Source: Patiria miniata (lineage: Eukaryota; Echinodermata; Asteroidea; Valvatida; Asterinidae). From it: a stretch of 64,000 nt of DNA. A program made the position numbers and the translations under genes. The stretch covers positions 28,881,334-28,945,333 of the forward strand of contig NW_024037074.1 of the NCBI RefSeq assembly GCF_015706575.1, read 5' to 3'. This document shows positions 45,001 through 56,786 of the stretch, piece by piece. Each line of letters begins with the position of its first letter. Position 1 is the stretch's first letter. The notes under the pieces were generated by a model. The model saw only the letters and a program-made list of their open reading frames with translations. It was not told the DNA's origin and did no database searches.

Positions 45001-47875
45001 TTGTTAAAGGGAAATAAAGTCCGAATTTCATTACGTTCGAATTCATTTCTTTTTTGTCTAATTTATATTTTTTTCTCACGTTGTTAGAAAAGTAAATTCC
45101 AAAACGCCATAGCGTACACCCATTATGTGAATGACGTTTGGGAAAAACAAAATCACGCCCATGAACGATGGTAAAGGATGCACACCGGTAAATAGGCTTA
45201 AACCCATCCGCCGAGTGCATGAAAGACAGTTAAACCCTCAAAATATTCTATATTAGAGAATTCTGAGAGCCATTAAATTGGGGATTTGAAGAGATAAGGC
45301 AATGAACACTCTGGCCCGGACTTGGGGCTTCCAATTCTGAGCATTTTGGATGCAATTGGCCTCGAAAGTGGCGCTATTGTGTCATGTCGTGTTGTGGAGG
45401 GATCGTTTTTGAAGATGGCTACTGTTTCACTTATGGAAAAAAATAGGGGTCGCCTTCTTTGGGTGAGAATATCTCGAAAAGTCAATGGTCAACCCACAAA
45501 TAAAATGAAAAAAAAAATAAAAGATGACATGTTGATTACCTTTTTTTTCTGTGCAGCTATACCCGTATGAGTTCTGAGTATTTTTACAAGAATTTTGAAG
45601 TATGGGCATTTAACACTGGTGTCTATGGGAATTTTAATACAGGGCTGCACCCCATGAACTGTCAATCAACTCCCAAAGACATAAGTGATAAATACAACGT
45701 ACTTCCCGATTTTTTTGTTAGTAATACTTATGACTGTAGATCTCCAACGCATGGTGTTTGAAATGTTAATTGAATACATGAAGTATTTCTTGAGTTGTTG
45801 CCCCCAAAACGAGTTAATACTATATTTCAAAATTAGAATTTCGTCCAGTGATTTGTCATGATGACTGCGCAACATTATGAGATTTAATATTATGGGGAAA
45901 CTGTCAAACAATGAAATAATAATACATGTTTGACCGAAACAAACAAAGCATCTTAAACACGAAAAATACAAACCGAATGAAAACAGAAAGTCAACGTCCA
46001 AGAAATATGACACACGCAATAACCCGAGCCTACCATGCCCAGATGTTTTAAGTTGTAAGTTCGGCCAGTAATCGGTCTTGATGTATTACTCATAAGGAGA
46101 TTCTATTTCGCGAGAAACCGTCGAACAACAAATGAAAGTTTATTTCGAGAAAGGGCGCGCTGAATAAAACAAGTGTTAAGTTTTCATCAATAGAGGGGGC
46201 GCCTCATAAATAGTGGTCTCCACAAAGCGAGCAACTGCCAAGCCCCCATCGGCAAATTAGCGTAAAAACATTATCTGCGATTGTGTGTTTTCTTCTGGTG
46301 TGCTCCCCCAGCTGGTAATGTGGCCCCTTCCCCTCCCCCATTTTCGGAGCTGGCCATGGTGCTGCTCCTCAGACACTCAGGTTAATACTGATTTCTCTCA
46401 TCGAAACTTCATTTAAGAAAAAAAGTGCTTGTTTCCGGTGTCATATGAAAATCAGACTCCTGTGAAAACTGATAAGTTCACCTTTACCCTAGTATTGGTT
46501 GAAATGTCTTACTTTGGTAAACGTAGTTACCAAATTGAATTCAATGTACAAGTTACCTAGATTGCGCACTTGTTATGGGGGTGATGAAGATACCTTGAAA
46601 CATGTTTATATTTTCGCTCAACTCAACCGGGTGCAAAAACGCTTGCCCGTGTTTAAGTGCATCTGAAAGAAAGTTTTGCATTTTTGAATGACGAGGGTGA
46701 AAAATTGGACTAATTTGAATGAAGACTTTGCTGCTTTAGACCTTACATAATTATGTCTTCTACAAACATTAATGTGATTGACTCACTGGCACCCTATTAT
46801 TGGTTAAACTCTCTCGTGTGAGCGGTCACTCTACTAATTATCACCAGCTAGACACGCACTATAATATTAATGAGTCTGTATTTCATAGGGTCCTAAATTC
46901 ACGCTACAAGAGACAACCCGGCGGAGACACGCCCAAAGCAGTATCATTAATTATTAATCCTCGGAAGGATTTGTTTTCTCTCTAAAAACAAACAAACAAA
47001 GAAGTGAGTTTGCATTGCACCATAGTGGACCAATGACTCTTAAATGTCATTATTGTTTTTGTTTTGTTCTTGTGTGCCAAAATATTTTCATAGGATTTTT
47101 AACGTGTTAAAAGTTTGGTCTTAGAGTTTAATTCTGATGAAATGATTGGTTACAATTTAATGCAATTTTAGTTGTTAATGTGACACTATCCGAGCATTGT
47201 TAAAATGCAGTTATAATTCTATTGCAAATGATTATTTTATTGTACAGAAGGTGTTGTTTATTTTCAAGTGCATTTACATTTCATAATATCTCTTTGTTTA
47301 ATAGCCTAACTAATATAGTAATATCATGTGATAAGATATAGAATATAAATTCTAAAAAAACAATGTTTAGAAAACTCTAGTTTTTGAAAATGTGGGACAT
47401 ACATGCCCCTTGTAATACACTCTGGAAGAATGAAATCGAATTCTCCGGAAAGTAGAATTGCAAAGACATTTTGAATGTTTACAAACAAAAAAAGTTTTTA
47501 AAAAATCGTTTGTCGTCGAAATGAACGAGCAAATACCAATCTGACTCTTGTGAACAAAGGTATTATTAAGTACTTAAATCAGTGATTATTATTAACAATT
47601 CTAGTCAATTTGATATTAAAAAATATTTGCACTAATTCAGTGAATTACTTTGTATTTCTGTATAGTTATTTTGCTGTTTTGTCGTCTTGAATTTGGGGTT
47701 TCTTGTTCAAGGCCTGGTACAAATGTGTGTCGAGGGGATTAGGGGTTGAAAATGGGAGGGGCAACAAAACTGATACCAATAGTTATTTGTCTTTCAATAA
47801 TTAAACAAGAGCAGTAAATATTACTAAGACGATGGCGTGGTCCACTCGTTTAATTTCCCCCAAGGTTTCTCGGAA

Positions 47876-48217
47876 TATAATAATAAATAATTTGGGAGGC
47901 TCATCATCCTTACTCGCAGCTGGGATGCTGAATTGCAAAGGATGCGGCTACAACGTGGTCGGGCCACTGGCACGTAAAGACGCCTATGGCTGCCGACCAC
48001 ATCGACCCATATAATGACCATGGAGCACAGCTTGAGATCAAAAGTGTTTGATTTTTCCGGAGGGAGGAAAACCGGAGGGCCCGGAGAGAAACTCTCGTGG
48101 CACTGGAAAGAACCAACGCACAACTCTACACACATGGGATCCGCGGCCAGGATTCAAACCATGGTCACCTTGGTGAGAGGCGAGCACTTTACGCACAAGC
48201 CACCCACGCCACCCAAA
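47876..48217 (-). mobile_element. tRNA-derived SINE, unit 4 copy
   Basis: Same orientation and place as in the other units. Box B is changed to GGTTTGAATCC on the minus strand, so internal promoter activity is doubtful. Confidence 0.63.
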
Positions 48218-49956
48218 ATGCTATTATGATGTAGTCAGTAAAAATAATGAAGGGAAAACGTATTTCGATTCTGTAACGGCCAGCTTGCCGGGTGTCAGGC
48301 CCTTTTTACCTGCTCTCCTTCGCCTCCACTCACCGCCTAACATAACTGGAAGCACATGGACAATTTGGTTCTGTATCCGCCGTGAAGGGCCAGGGTGTTT
48401 AGGCCGTTTGGGTCTGAAGGTCGTAAAACATTAATTAAGTGGTTGCGTCCGCAGATTGATGGTAGATGGGTGAGATGGGGGGGGGGGATGTGGGGTGGCA
48501 AAGCCTTGGTGAGAGAGGCTAGATAGAGTGAAGGTTGAACCCACGTCAGCTTACGGGCAGGTATGTTAGGGGCAGGGTCGTTGCCAAGTGTAGCGGTGAG
48601 GTCAGAGTGCCCGATTTAGTAAAAAAAAAATGGTCTGCGCATTAAACAGGCGACCAGCTCCTCATGCCAGACGGCGTAGTACGGACGTCCTGTCCTCTTT
48701 GCCCCTGGTTATAGCTGTCCCAACACCCCCCCCCCCCGCAGGACTGTTCGTATCAGAACATAAACTACTTAGCAAAGTTGATAATAAGCAGGACAAGTTC
48801 TTTTCAGAACTAATATCTTCTAAGCAGTAGTTATTACCACATGGTGTTACCGCAAACCGAAACGATACCGTCACCCACCATGCAAAGCCTCAAATCTAAA
48901 TCCCCCCCCCCGTGATTTTCAAATATCCTATGGCAGATTTATTTCAGTAAAAATATCATTGCTGTACGTTCCCATCGTCGTCAAAATCATGGTCCCGTCC
49001 GCATGATGAGAAACGATACGTCACTTCAAACTCAGTGGAGTAACCCGGAAAGCTAGGGAGGGCGTGCCTCACCACTCAGCCTTCCTGGGATTCGGGGGAG
49101 GCGCTTAACTCTTTGAATGCTTCCTACGGAAAATGAGGAGTCTTAATTAAGGTCCCTTTATTGAACCACGCCAATGTGTAATACTTTGCAGCGTAATATC
49201 TCTCGAAAGTACTAAGTTTAAAAACGACACACCCTAGAAAGGTATAAGAATAGGTACTGTTTGGAATTGTGGGCAGTATTGTTTCCGCTAGAATTCAAGC
49301 ACACTCAGGGGCACACTTAGTGATTATTTTTGAATTTCGGTAGAATAAGGGCCACCGTCTTTTCAAATTCTCTCAGTAGGTATTCTTATAGGCCGGCCTA
49401 TTTTAGCGGGGAAAACTGTTGGTTGTCATAAGCAGAAAATTGATGAGTGAATTACTAAAAACAGTGGCACTCGATAGGTAATACCCAACGAAAAACAAAG
49501 TCATGACACGACTGTTTATGCTGTAAAAATAGATTTACTCTTCCTCTTCCTGTCTACGAAACTATTAATAGAAAGGGGAACAACAGCACTCTAGCATTAA
49601 ATATGAGCGTATGAGGAAATCGTACAGTTTTCACCCTTCTCCGCCTCAGCATATTGGTTAGGGATCCGCCGTTGGCTGACCAGGGTGGTTAGGAGGGGGA
49701 AATGATGGCGGGGGCAGGGGCTCAATATGGGGATTCGAGCTTGGCTTGGATATCAGGTTATTGAAGGCTGGCGTTTCCTCAGAAAAGAAGTTTGTTGCAC
49801 ATGGTAGGATCCAAACAGTTGGGGTAAGTTTGGGATTAGGTTTGATAAGGCGAGGGTCAAATCTCATCAAAAATGTAGACTGCATAACCTGTCTACAAAA
49901 TACTAGCCACCAAATGCGTGGCTCCATTAAATAACACGAAGCGCAAAACAAACACT

Positions 49957-50330
49957 GATTGAATCACGTATGGCCGGTGTACGTCATTATTCTATCCACC
50001 AATCATAGTTAGTCACCCAACAAGTCGGTGACCACAAGTGAGTGGTCTGTGATTGACAGGTGCCAATCACAATTCACGTGTTTGAATGTGTCACCGACAT
50101 TCCACCATCATTCCACCAATTAGATGCGGCTATTTCAGTGTCGGTGATACAAGTTTCTGGATTTAATACGTGGCAATGTAACATTGACATCATTTCCCTC
50201 TCATCAATATGAAGCGAGTCGGTGATATATGATGGACAGCGCACAAGGGGCCAATCACAAAACGGGCTCGCAAGTTCCTCAGTCACTGCTCGGGAAATCG
50301 ACGTCAATATTTAAGTCACAAGCTGCCGGC
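49957..50330 (+). promoter_or_regulatory. Promoter region of copy 5
   Basis: GTCGGTGAC (50024-50032), the dyad TGTGATTG/CAATCACA (about 50048-50071), E-box CACGTG, GTCACCGAC (50090-50098), GTCGGTGAT twice, and GACGTCA next to ATATTTAAG (50307-50315). In the second dyad the left arm is altered (ATGATGG) while the right arm CCAATCACA is intact. Confidence 0.68.
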
Positions 50331-50336
50331 TCACTC

Positions 50337-50419
50337 CTCACAACGACCGCAGCTCATGTCCATCACGTTCAGACTACAACCCGAGAGAACTGTTTGCAAG
50401 ATCGAACAAGAATTGCACG
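50337..50419 (+). other. Non-coding exon 1 of copy 5 (with uATG)
   Basis: Upstream ATG at 50356 and donor CACG|GTGAGT at 50420. Relative to the other units there is a 3-nt insertion just after the ATG (ATGTCCATCACG), which keeps the upstream ORF in frame. Confidence 0.62.
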
Positions 50420-53400
50420 GTGAGTGTTTGAAACAGTCTTTTTCGATAATTCTGCAAACTTTGGGATTGATCTTTTGTGATATATGATATTGACACAATG
50501 TGCTTATAGCCAAAACAGTGCGCTGTAAATATTTCCAACCCTGATGATTCCATTTCCATACGGTTATTCGATAACTTATCAGGCGATATTGGTGCTTGAA
50601 TCATAACCAGGTATTATGTTGCATAGACTACAGCTGAATAAGCTGTAGTCTGAAAAGTTGATGCGGATTCAGACCAACATATAGCTAAGAGCAAATACAT
50701 GTATATAGTCACGATTTGTTTTTATTTGTTCGGGATTCCTGTCTGACAATATTTCAGCTCCTACTTACATAGTGCACCCTCGACGCATTTTAATTGCCCT
50801 AAATACTGAATAGTGAAGAAAAAAAAAACAGTTTACATTCCTGGAAGTTTTATAGTTTTTATTGCCATTCAGATTCGCCGGTTTTCCAGTCAAACATGGC
50901 TGTAGCTTTTTCAAGAGTGTATTACATCAATGTTCTTATTGTTATTGAAGTTCATGCACTTTCACCATTTTTTTCAGATGATAAAATAAAACCTTTTTGT
51001 GTTTAACAAAAGAAATCTTGCGAAAGCTCGACCGCCCATAATATCAGTATGACAATCACCTCCTTTATTTTCTCGCTAGTTTTCCCTGTTTATTGTCAAA
51101 CCTGAAATCCCGATGCGATGGGCTCACCTTTTTTCCCACGGAAATCACTCTAGCTAATACAGGATAAATGGTTATGCGGAAGTTGACCAAGAAAAAACGT
51201 TTAAAGGAAATCGTGACATCTGAAACATCCTGTCCTATGTTGTGTTATTGAAAATTCGGATAATCTCAATACATTTTGCGTAATGTGTTTTTTAAACTGT
51301 GTCTTTAAACCATTTCTGTATATGGGTGCAGGCCAGCAAATCAGTCCGAAATTGCCTTCGCCGGCAAAATCACGAACTGCATGCCCTCAAATTCTTCAGA
51401 ATTAGAGCATTTTGAAGGCCGTGAACTTGATTTTTTTTTAAAAGAAGAAAAAAGGTTTGAAGCCGTGCAGAGGACTGCTAGCTCGTATTTCTGTGAAATG
51501 TGGATGATGATTCGGCCCTAAAATGCCTCTACTTTGCAGTCGAGCGTAGGCGTCCATTTTCAAAATGGCGATTGGCTTCAGGCCTGCTTTTAGGGGTGAT
51601 CATCTTTGATCACCTAGATGATTGAACCCCAGAAAATTGAACAAAAAATGAAGGATGATGAAATAATCTTTAATTTGATGTACGTCTTGAACAGTCCTCA
51701 AAGAGTTATTACCTGAATTCCTGAAGTGGGGACATAAAACTTGTATGTGGGTCTATTGGAATGTATTACATTCCAATGTATTACTGGTCTGCAACGATAG
51801 GTCTACGCGTTACTTGCAAGCGTTGCAGGATAAAAGTGTCAATTGTCAGAATAGACTTAAGGGCGCAAATGCGAACAAATCGGATCATGATCACACACAT
51901 TTTATTCATGTTTAAATTGCCCCCCGGACAAGCAAAAAAAAAAAAAAAAAAAAAAAATGAGAAAAAAAGGGATAACAAGAAAAAGAAGAAAGAGGTGCGA
52001 TCATATTGTTGTTAATTTAATTGGTTGGGGTGCAAATGTCCCTGGACACCCTCAAAAAATTATCAATCCGGAAAATATATTGATATTTGGGGGAAAATGT
52101 GCTTTGTCCTCCTCTACACACACAAAATCCTGGCGACGCCCATGGCTGGATACATTTGTAGAAATCATGTTTAAAAGATGAGGTTTGCACAAATTATTCG
52201 AGCGTCAATTTAGATTTTGCATCTTCCCTTTAAAAAACCGCCAGATTTCTTGTCCTAATTTCACCAGGTTCTTCATATTAGTTAATGACGAAACACGCAC
52301 GAGGTTTTTTTGTTTTCATGTTTACATAAATACCATCAGTTTCGTAAAACAAACCAACAAAAAATAAGAGAACGAAAAGAACTAAAAATGAGATATGCAT
52401 GCAAACTAGAAAAAGATTAACCGTTTATCGTGTTAGCAATAACAAAAGAAATGTGATTGATTTTGAGTATCTTTTTAATTATCTTTTTATTTCCACAGAG
52501 TGATTACAACAATTAACAATCTGGTTAATATGGTCTAAATATGAAAAAAAATATTATTTTTTTTTGCGCAATAAACCTCATTTTGGGCGAGTGCTCAAAA
52601 TGTCATTCTTTCTATAATCTAGCCACCTAACAATGTTCCCGTCATGTTTCCTTCCCTGACAATTAAAACAAAAATGTGTAAATTGCTTCATGAAATTTTA
52701 TCAAAAGTCATGTCATTTTATCATTTGTTTTAACACTGCCAAATAATATTTTCAAGGGCGGATCCAGAGAGTTTATTGCCGGGCGAAGTTTGTGCCGGGA
52801 GAAAGGGTGAGGGTGGAAGGGCTCTCTCAATCGAAATTTGCCTTTTTTGATAAATATTCGGTCACTGCCGGGGGAGGGCGCCCCTTACGCACCCCCAGAG
52901 CCACCACTGATCTGTCTAAACTGCCGAATTTTATTAAACATGTATGACTTTGTGAACGTAAGCATGAAGTTGAATTCCCGAGCTGGACTGAAATCCAAAG
53001 CAAAATAAATTCAATGCAAATACGTCAATTGCCTACTTTTTTTATGCGTATAGTGGAGATACCCTTAAATAATTTGATCGTTCGCTAAATTCAATTGGGT
53101 TTGATAATGCTAACGGGTTTGTATGCGAATTTGAAAGAAAGTGTTCACACATTGAATGAGCAAGGTGTGAAATTGGACGGGAAAAACATATTTAAATGAA
53201 GAATATGCTGTTTTAAAAACTCAGATAATTATGCTTTTCAAAAATGATTCAATGATCAATGCATCAAAAATACACAGATTTTTTTGTATAATGAATTTGA
53301 ATAAATTGTATAATGAATTTGAATAAAGGCTTTCATTAAAGCGTTTGAATCAATTTAATGTTGATTTCAGGGAGCATTCAGGTTCCAGAGAAAAAATGTC

Positions 53401-53626
53401 ACAAAGCGTCATTAAAACATGTTGCTTTTTCTGGGCGTATTCGGTCACGAAAATATAAATAATCTTTGACCATTGTTTTTATTTGTGAATAATTGTTCCT
53501 GGTTTCGAATGATTATTGATCAAAGTGAAAAAAAACCTCAAAATTGTATTAAAATCAATGATTAAAGTTTTTCTTTCTTTACTCAAGCATAAACGTTTCC
53601 AGTTTTCTTTGTTTATTATTTTTCAG
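50420..53626 (+). other. Intron 1 of copy 5
   Basis: About 3.2 kb. It includes a private block at about 51300-51780 not found in other units, which ends in a perfect 23-nt palindrome (51755-51777). A long A run lies near 51937, and GGCGACGCCCATGG (right end of a small transposon) near 52134. A stretch from 52200 is shared with unit 1, and a hAT-type MITE lies at 52755-52909. No gene is seen. Confidence 0.55.
52755..52909. mobile_element. Small hAT-type MITE in intron 1, unit 4
   Basis: Begins AGGGCGGATCCAGAGAG and ends GAGCCACCACTG, with GGGAGGGCGCCCCTT inside. It is the best preserved left end of this family in the window. Confidence 0.52.
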
Positions 53627-53694
53627 CCTACAGTGACCTCCTTTTGATCTCTTTTTGGACCTGATCTTCAAGACTTCAAGACCGAACCATCGAG
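53627..53694 (+). other. Non-coding exon 2 of copy 5
   Basis: 68 nt between TTTTTCAG|CCTAC and CATCGAG|GTCGGT, nearly identical to exon 2 of copy 2. It ends the upstream ORF at the conserved TGA. Intron 2 (53695-54027) is also very close to that of copy 2. Confidence 0.6.
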
Positions 53695-54027
53695 GTCGGT
53701 GTGGTGATGTTTAATTGATTCTATCATGACCGTGGAAAGGGCGCGCCGTCCCCATTAAAAACTGATTTAATTCGGTCTCCTTTCCAAACTTTTATCGGCG
53801 GGCAAAACAATAATACTAACAAGTGTGGATTGCCCGTAGTTGCCACGGCAACGGATTTAAAAAGAACCCACCTTTTTCATTTACATGTTATCCCCTTGCT
53901 CTCGGATAGGCCACTGCCGACACACTCTCTGAATAATGATTCCTCCAAATTATGTCTCGTATACAAATTCTTCATTTTATGTAGTGATTTTGTTTGTAAT
54001 TTATGCCCTGTATTGTTTTCCTTTCAG

Positions 54028-54855
54028 ATGAAGATCTGCGTGGCCACCATTCTGTCAATCGCCCTCCTTCTGGGTAACTCTGTCAAGCTCCGAGCTTCCG
54101 TTACTGGGCCGGTTCCCTCGGATGGCGATGGTCCTGCGTCTCAGGTGTGTCAGCAGTGCTGCCAGGGACCTGCTGCAATACCCGGCATACCAGGTCTGCC
54201 TGGGCCAGTAGGACCGATGGGGCCGTACGGTCAGCCGGGGTCAAAGGGCGATGCAGGTCAGCAAGTTGATTTTGGCGCTATTGGACCTATGGGTGAGCGG
54301 GGAGCACCTGGGAACACTGGGTCTAAAGGCGATGATGGGATTGGTCTGCCCGGCAAGATAGGTCCGAGAGGGCTACCTGGTTTTGTTGGAGGAACTGGGG
54401 AAACTGGTGTCAAAGGTCAGAAGGGTGAGCCAGGGGAGACACCAGACGACTCCAAACAGCGGGTGGCATTCACCGTGGTGAGGACGAGCCACTCGGATGC
54501 CTCTACGAGTCACGACACCCGTTTGCCCTTCCAGCAGGCCGAGACCCTTCTGCTGGGTACCAGCTTCGATCTCGAGACCGGCACGTTCACCTGTAGTGTG
54601 CCGGGAACCTACGTATTTACATTTTCTGTTCTTAAGTATGATAACAATGGTTACCTTTACATCCATCTTGTTAAAAACAATGACAAGGTGATAAGTACCC
54701 ATGGTACATCTGGTCAACGTGGTCAGTTTTCTGGTAGCGCGGCGATGGTTCTGCAGCGAGGAGACACGGTGTATCTTACCATGTACGGTAGGGCTCACAG
54801 TGGTTCCACCTATCACTACACCTCATTCAGTGGCTTCCTCCTTTTTTCCGAATAA
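54028..54855 (+). CDS. Secreted collagen-like C1q-domain protein, copy 5 (type A2'), with collagen Gly-to-Val change
   Basis: 275 residues in the standard layout, with the ATG after TTCCTTTCAG. The open frame extends further upstream, but that part is intron 2. Odd feature: residues 80-84 read VDFGA where the other A copies have GEIGP. This replaces the obligatory glycine of triplet 10 (codon GTT at 54265-54267) and changes three neighbours, all within 13 bases. Gly loss usually disturbs a collagen triple helix. The C1q domain also has P176L, STHGTSG for TTYGETG around 223-229, and FSGSAAM for LSGSAVL. Other motifs, including CQQCC and [14 protein letters not shown], are intact. Without the Gly change I would call it fully functional; with it, oligomer stability is uncertain. 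Confidence 0.92.
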   Translation: MKICVATILSIALLLGNSVKLRASVTGPVPSDGDGPASQVCQQCCQGPAAIPGIPGLPGPVGPMGPYGQPGSKGDAGQQVDFGAIGPMGERGAPGNTGSKGDDGIGLPGKIGPRGLPGFVGGTGETGVKGQKGEPGETPDDSKQRVAFTVVRTSHSDASTSHDTRLPFQQAETLLLGTSFDLETGTFTCSVPGTYVFTFSVLKYDNNGYLYIHLVKNNDKVISTHGTSGQRGQFSGSAAMVLQRGDTVYLTMYGRAHSGSTYHYTSFSGFLLFSE

Positions 54856-54867
54856 ATATATAATAAA
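54851..54867 (+). terminator. Poly(A) signals of copy 5
   Basis: AATAAA at 54851-54856 overlaps the stop codon (54853-54855), and a second AATAAA is at 54862-54867. Confidence 0.5.
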
Positions 54868-55461
54868 ATAAATACAATTAAATCACAACGCATACATATA
54901 CAGGAGCAGTGCTGCATTTGTTTGGTTTCGCTTTCCATTTTGCCAAAACAGTAACCAATGAATTAAAAGAGAAATGAAAAAAACAACAACAAAAGTAAAA
55001 TTACAGAGAAATATTGTCATTGAAATGAACGAGCAAATCCCAGTCTGACTTTTACGGACAAAATAATGTCTTATTAAGTACTTAAATCTGTGATTATAGA
55101 TAACAATTTTAATCCCTTTGATATTACAAATTATTGCAAACAGAGTCAGTTAATTACCTGTGTTTTTGTCCATTTTTGTTTGTTTTGACTTCTAGATTTG
55201 GGGATCGTGTAAATGAAAGGCCGGGTTAACATTGGTTGAGGATTGATGGGGTGGAGGATGAATGATTAGTGGTGTCGAGGGGGTTAGAGATTGAAGATGA
55301 GGGGCGGGGGAGCAAAATATGATGCCGATTGCTACTTCATCAAGAACATTGAATGGCACTAAGACGATGGTGTAGTCTACTTATCCCATCTACCCCACGG
55401 ATTCTCAAAATGCTAAAACATGTAGACAGAACAAAATGAGAAATGAATAATGCTGGATGTC

Positions 55462-55640
55462 ATCTACGATACTTTTATGATACGTACGCAGGTATATAAT
55501 TATATTTTCCCCCACATTTTGGCGAGCAGTGCGATAGCTCAGTCGATAGGGTTGTGATTTTGCATTGCGAGGTTGCAGGTTCGATTTACCGTTGTTTTGT
55601 CCCCGATTGTTTTTCTTTTCTAACCTTAGGCTTCAGAGGA
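55462..55640 (+). mobile_element. tRNA-like SINE segment, unit 5
   Basis: Almost the same as 44820-45000, with TAGCTCAGTCGATAGGG and GGTTCGATTTA boxes. The left flank differs from unit 4, where a larger private block precedes it, while the right flank into module R is shared. Confidence 0.55.
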
Positions 55641-55952
55641 TATTTTGTTAAAGGGAAATAAAGTCCGAATTTCATTACGTTCGAATTCATTTCTTTTTTC
55701 TAATTTATATTTTCTTGTAACGTTTTTAGTAAATTCCCAAACGCCATAGCGTACACCCATTATGCGGATGACGTTTGGGAGAAAAAAAAAATCGCGCCCA
55801 TGCAGGATGGTAAAGGGTGCACACCGGTAAATAGGCCTAAGCCCATCCGCCGAGTGCATGACAGAAAGTTAAACCCTCAAAATATTATATATTAGAGAGT
55901 TCAGAGCCATAGAATCGGGGATTTGAAGAGATAAGGCAATGAACCCCTCTCG

Positions 55953-56136
55953 CAGTGGCGTAGCCAGGAATTTTTCAATGGGGGGGGGGTGGGGCGCTGG
56001 GGGGGCTGGAACATTTCATGGGGGGCGTCATGTAGATTAATGATATTTTTTTTAGAAACTCAAAATCTCAGTGGGGGCGATTGGGGGAGACAAGGTTTCG
56101 CTGTCGCCCCCCCCCCCCCCCTTGGCTACGCCACTG
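55953..56136. mobile_element. 184-bp hAT-type MITE
   Basis: The ends are CAGTGGCGTAGCCAGG and CTTGGCTACGCCACTG, inverted repeats. The flanks are CCCTCTCG (55945-55952) and CCCTCTGG (56137-56144), an 8-bp target duplication with one mismatch. The empty site ACCCTCTGGCCC is present at about 33946 in unit 3. An 8-bp duplication plus CAGNG ends is diagnostic of hAT. The interior is G- and C-run rich and non-coding. Confidence 0.88.
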
Positions 56137-56786
56137 CCCTCTGGACTTGCAAATGATTATGTTATTGTACAAAAGGTGTTGTTTATTTTCAAGTGCATTT
56201 ACAATTCATAATATCTCTTTGTTTAACTGCTTAAATAATTTAGTAATATCATAAGATAAGATATATAATATAAATTCTAAAAAACAAGGTTTTGAAAACT
56301 CTACTTTTTGATAATGTGGGACATTCATGCCCCTTGTAATACACTCTGGAAGATTGAAATCGAAATCTCCAGATGGTAGAATTGCAAAGACATTTTGAAT
56401 ATTTACTAAAAAAAAAGTAACAAAAATCGTTTGTCGTCGAAATGAACGAGCAAATACCAATCTGACTCTTGTGAACAAATGTCCTAATAAGTACTTAAAT
56501 CAGTGATTATTATTAAAAATTCTAGTCAATTTGATATTAAAAATATTTGGACTAATTTAGTGAATTACTTTGTATTTCTGTATAGTTATTTCGCTGTTTT
56601 GTCGTCTTGAATTTTGGGTTTGTGTTCAAGGCCCGGTACAGATGTGTGTCGAAGGGGTAAGGGGTTGAAAATGGAGGGGGCAACGAAACTGATACCAATA
56701 GTTATTTATCTTTCAATAATTGAACAAGAGCAGTAAATATTAATAAGACGGTGGTGTAGTTTCATTTCCCCCACGGATCCTTGAAA

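Larger units (their letters stand above)
42520..49955. repeat. Unit 4 spacer: modules P, Q1, R, S, Q2, T
   Basis: P is 42520-43190 and Q1 is 43190-44520, with no hAT insertion at 44388. A private block (44530-45000) contains a piece resembling module T (GGCAGATTTATTTCAGTAAA at about 44700) and a tRNA-like SINE segment. R is 45010-46180, S is 46190-46760, and Q2 with SINE is 46810-48500. T is 48500-49955, with an insertion at about 48740-48910 and a deletion near 49863, where it joins directly to ATCAAAAATGTAGACTGC. No conventional gene is seen. Confidence 0.7.

Noticed and set aside
21427..52147. A further transposon family with CATGGGCGTCGC / GCGACGCCCATG ends
   Set aside because: Left ends (21427, 40375, 60530) and a right end (about 52134) are visible, but no single copy has both ends. 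Element limits cannot be stated.
53830..54027. Upstream in-frame extension of copy 5 (and shorter ones in copies 1, 2 and 6)
   Set aside because: The extension lies before an acceptor AG and reads intron sequence that is not conserved as protein between copies. The ATG after the acceptor starts a good signal peptide in all six.
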